This document shows, in pieces, positions 63,292-64,000 of a stretch of DNA of 64,000 nucleotides. Made by a program: the position numbers and the translations under genes. The stretch is from Hydrogenophaga aromaticivorans. GTDB taxonomy: Bacteria > Pseudomonadota > Gammaproteobacteria > Burkholderiales > Burkholderiaceae_C. The stretch covers positions 708,838 through 772,837 of the forward strand of contig NZ_VYGV01000016.1 in assembly GCF_013387465.1 (NCBI RefSeq), given 5' to 3'. The notes below the pieces were generated by a model. The model worked only from the letters and a program-made list of their open reading frames with translations. It was not told the DNA's origin and searched no databases. Each line of letters begins with the position of its first letter. The first letter of the stretch is position 1.

Positions 63292-63928
63292 TCATTTTCC
63301 TTTCCAGGGAACGCGCATACAGGCTCACAGGGAAGCACAGCGCAAAGTACAGAAGGGCCACGCAGCTGTAGACCAGGAAGGGCTGGAAGGTGGCGTTGGT
63401 GATCATGGTGCCGGCCTTGGTGAGCTCGACGAAGCCGATCACCGAGGCCAGCGCCGTGCCTTTGACGACCTGCACCAGGAAACCGACGGTGGGCGCGATG
63501 GCGATGCGCGTGGCCTGCGGCAGGATCACGTGGCGCAGTTGCTCGCCAAAGCTCAGCGCCAGACTCTGCGCTGCCTCCCACTGGCCCTTGGGCACGGCGG
63601 CCACGCAGCCGCGCCAGATCTCGACCAGGAAGGCGCTGGTGTAGAGCGTGAGCGCCACGGCCGCGGCCATCCAGGCCGAGGTGTCCACACCAAACAGCGC
63701 GAGGCCGAAGTAGGCCAGGAACAACTGCATCAGCAGCGGCGTGCCCTGGAACAGCTGCACGTAGCCGGCGGTGAGGCGCTCGGCGCCGGGCCAGCGCGCG
63801 GTGCGCGCCACCAGCAGGGCCAGGCCGACCAGGCCACCGCCGATGAAGGCGATCAGCGACAGGCCCACCGTCCAGCGCGCGGCCAGCAGCAGGTTGCGGA
63901 AGATGTCCCACAAAGAAAAATCAACCAC
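63278..63928 (-). CDS. Polar amino-acid ABC transporter permease
   Basis: 216 aa, about five membrane segments, with the HisM/GlnP hallmarks YVQLFQGTPLLMQLF and YTSAFLVEIWRGCVAAVPKG and the EAA-like loop AAQSLALSFGEQLRHVILPQ. It starts with GTG 63928, which has a perfect GGAGG ribosome-binding site and overlaps the preceding permease by eight bases. It forms the membrane pair with the partial permease at the right edge, and shares an ATPase downstream. Confidence 0.93.
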   Translation of the reverse strand: MVDFSLWDIFRNLLLAARWTVGLSLIAFIGGGLVGLALLVARTARWPGAERLTAGYVQLFQGTPLLMQLFLAYFGLALFGVDTSAWMAAAVALTLYTSAFLVEIWRGCVAAVPKGQWEAAQSLALSFGEQLRHVILPQATRIAIAPTVGFLVQVVKGTALASVIGFVELTKAGTMITNATFQPFLVYSCVALLYFALCFPVSLYARSLERKMNVSR

Positions 63929-64000
63929 GGCGACCTCCGAACAGGTAACGCGGGCCAGCCCAGTTCAGCAGGGCGCGCACGCCCACCGACAGCAGCAGGT
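63921..64000 (-). CDS. Second amino-acid ABC permease, C-terminal end (cut by window edge)
   Basis: Only the last 25 or so codons are present, reading LLLSVGVRALLNWAGPRYLF and ending GGRRG-stop at 63921. The basic tail after a membrane segment fits a permease of the same importer, and the eight-base overlap with the next permease start supports operon membership. Nothing upstream is visible. Confidence 0.7.
   Translation of the reverse strand, partial: LLLSVGVRALLNWAGPRYLFGGRRG

Overview
The window is high-GC bacterial chromosome, densely packed with short or overlapping gene junctions. Gene content (FkbO/Hyg5-type chorismatase, phoH-ybeY, TctDE-like two-component pair, DUF2917 beside a LysR regulator) and the dispersed GC-rich intergenic repeats suggest Burkholderiales, probably Comamonadaceae (Hydrogenophaga-like). 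That placement is inference. I saw no rRNA, tRNA, CRISPR array, prophage or transposase gene. Both outer genes are cut by the window ends.

Layout: (1) 1-940, start of a membrane histidine kinase. (2) 1023-11992, a six-gene minus-strand glycogen operon, glgB-glgX-malQ-glgC-glgA-glgP, with ATGA overlaps at glgB/glgX and glgC/glgA. (3) 12114-20805, housekeeping: CDF exporter, dtd, chorismatase, ybeY, phoH, ruvA, ArnT-like glycosyltransferase, alpha-carbonic anhydrase, ruvB. (4) 20837-30973, SPOR protein, a fused ether-lipid-type hydroxylase/lysoplasmalogenase, D-threonine aldolase-like enzyme, phosphatase, hybrid kinase, DUF4136 lipoprotein, ttcA, outer-membrane barrel. (5) 31043-34142, folB with a pteridine-reductase-like SDR, MidA-like methyltransferase, trxC. 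(6) 34194-39605, glucokinase and a four-gene sugar ABC importer, each behind an inverted repeat that looks like an operator. (7) 39964-48458, TctDE-like two-component system, MscS channel, trehalose operon otsB-GH15-otsA, cca. (8) 48482-57165, GST, a CsoR-family repressor divergent from a DUF302 lipoprotein, NDUFA9-like protein, lytic transglycosylase, 5-FTHF cyclo-ligase, EamA exporter, LysR and DUF2917. (9) 57198-57474, a 277-bp MITE-like element. (10) 57469-64000, TfoX-domain protein, TetR, an unusual MBL-fold protein, PKD lipoprotein, DUF3047 lipoprotein, SLC13-type transporter, and part of a polar amino-acid ABC importer.

Metabolically the window centres on glucose: uptake by the ABC importer, phosphorylation by glucokinase, storage and mobilisation through the glycogen operon, and conversion to trehalose by OtsA/OtsB, with MscS nearby as a possible osmotic partner.

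The most notable observations are: a single polypeptide joining an alkylglycerol-monooxygenase-like domain to a YhhN/TMEM86 lysoplasmalogenase domain; a recurring arrangement in which a -10-like hexamer is followed by exactly six bases and the start codon (nine sites), suggesting leaderless mRNAs; the 277-bp element whose flank supplies the tfoX stop codon; polar GC-rich repeats set 0-10 bp after stop codons; a CsoR-family repressor without the usual His ligands; and an MBL-fold protein lacking three usual zinc ligands.
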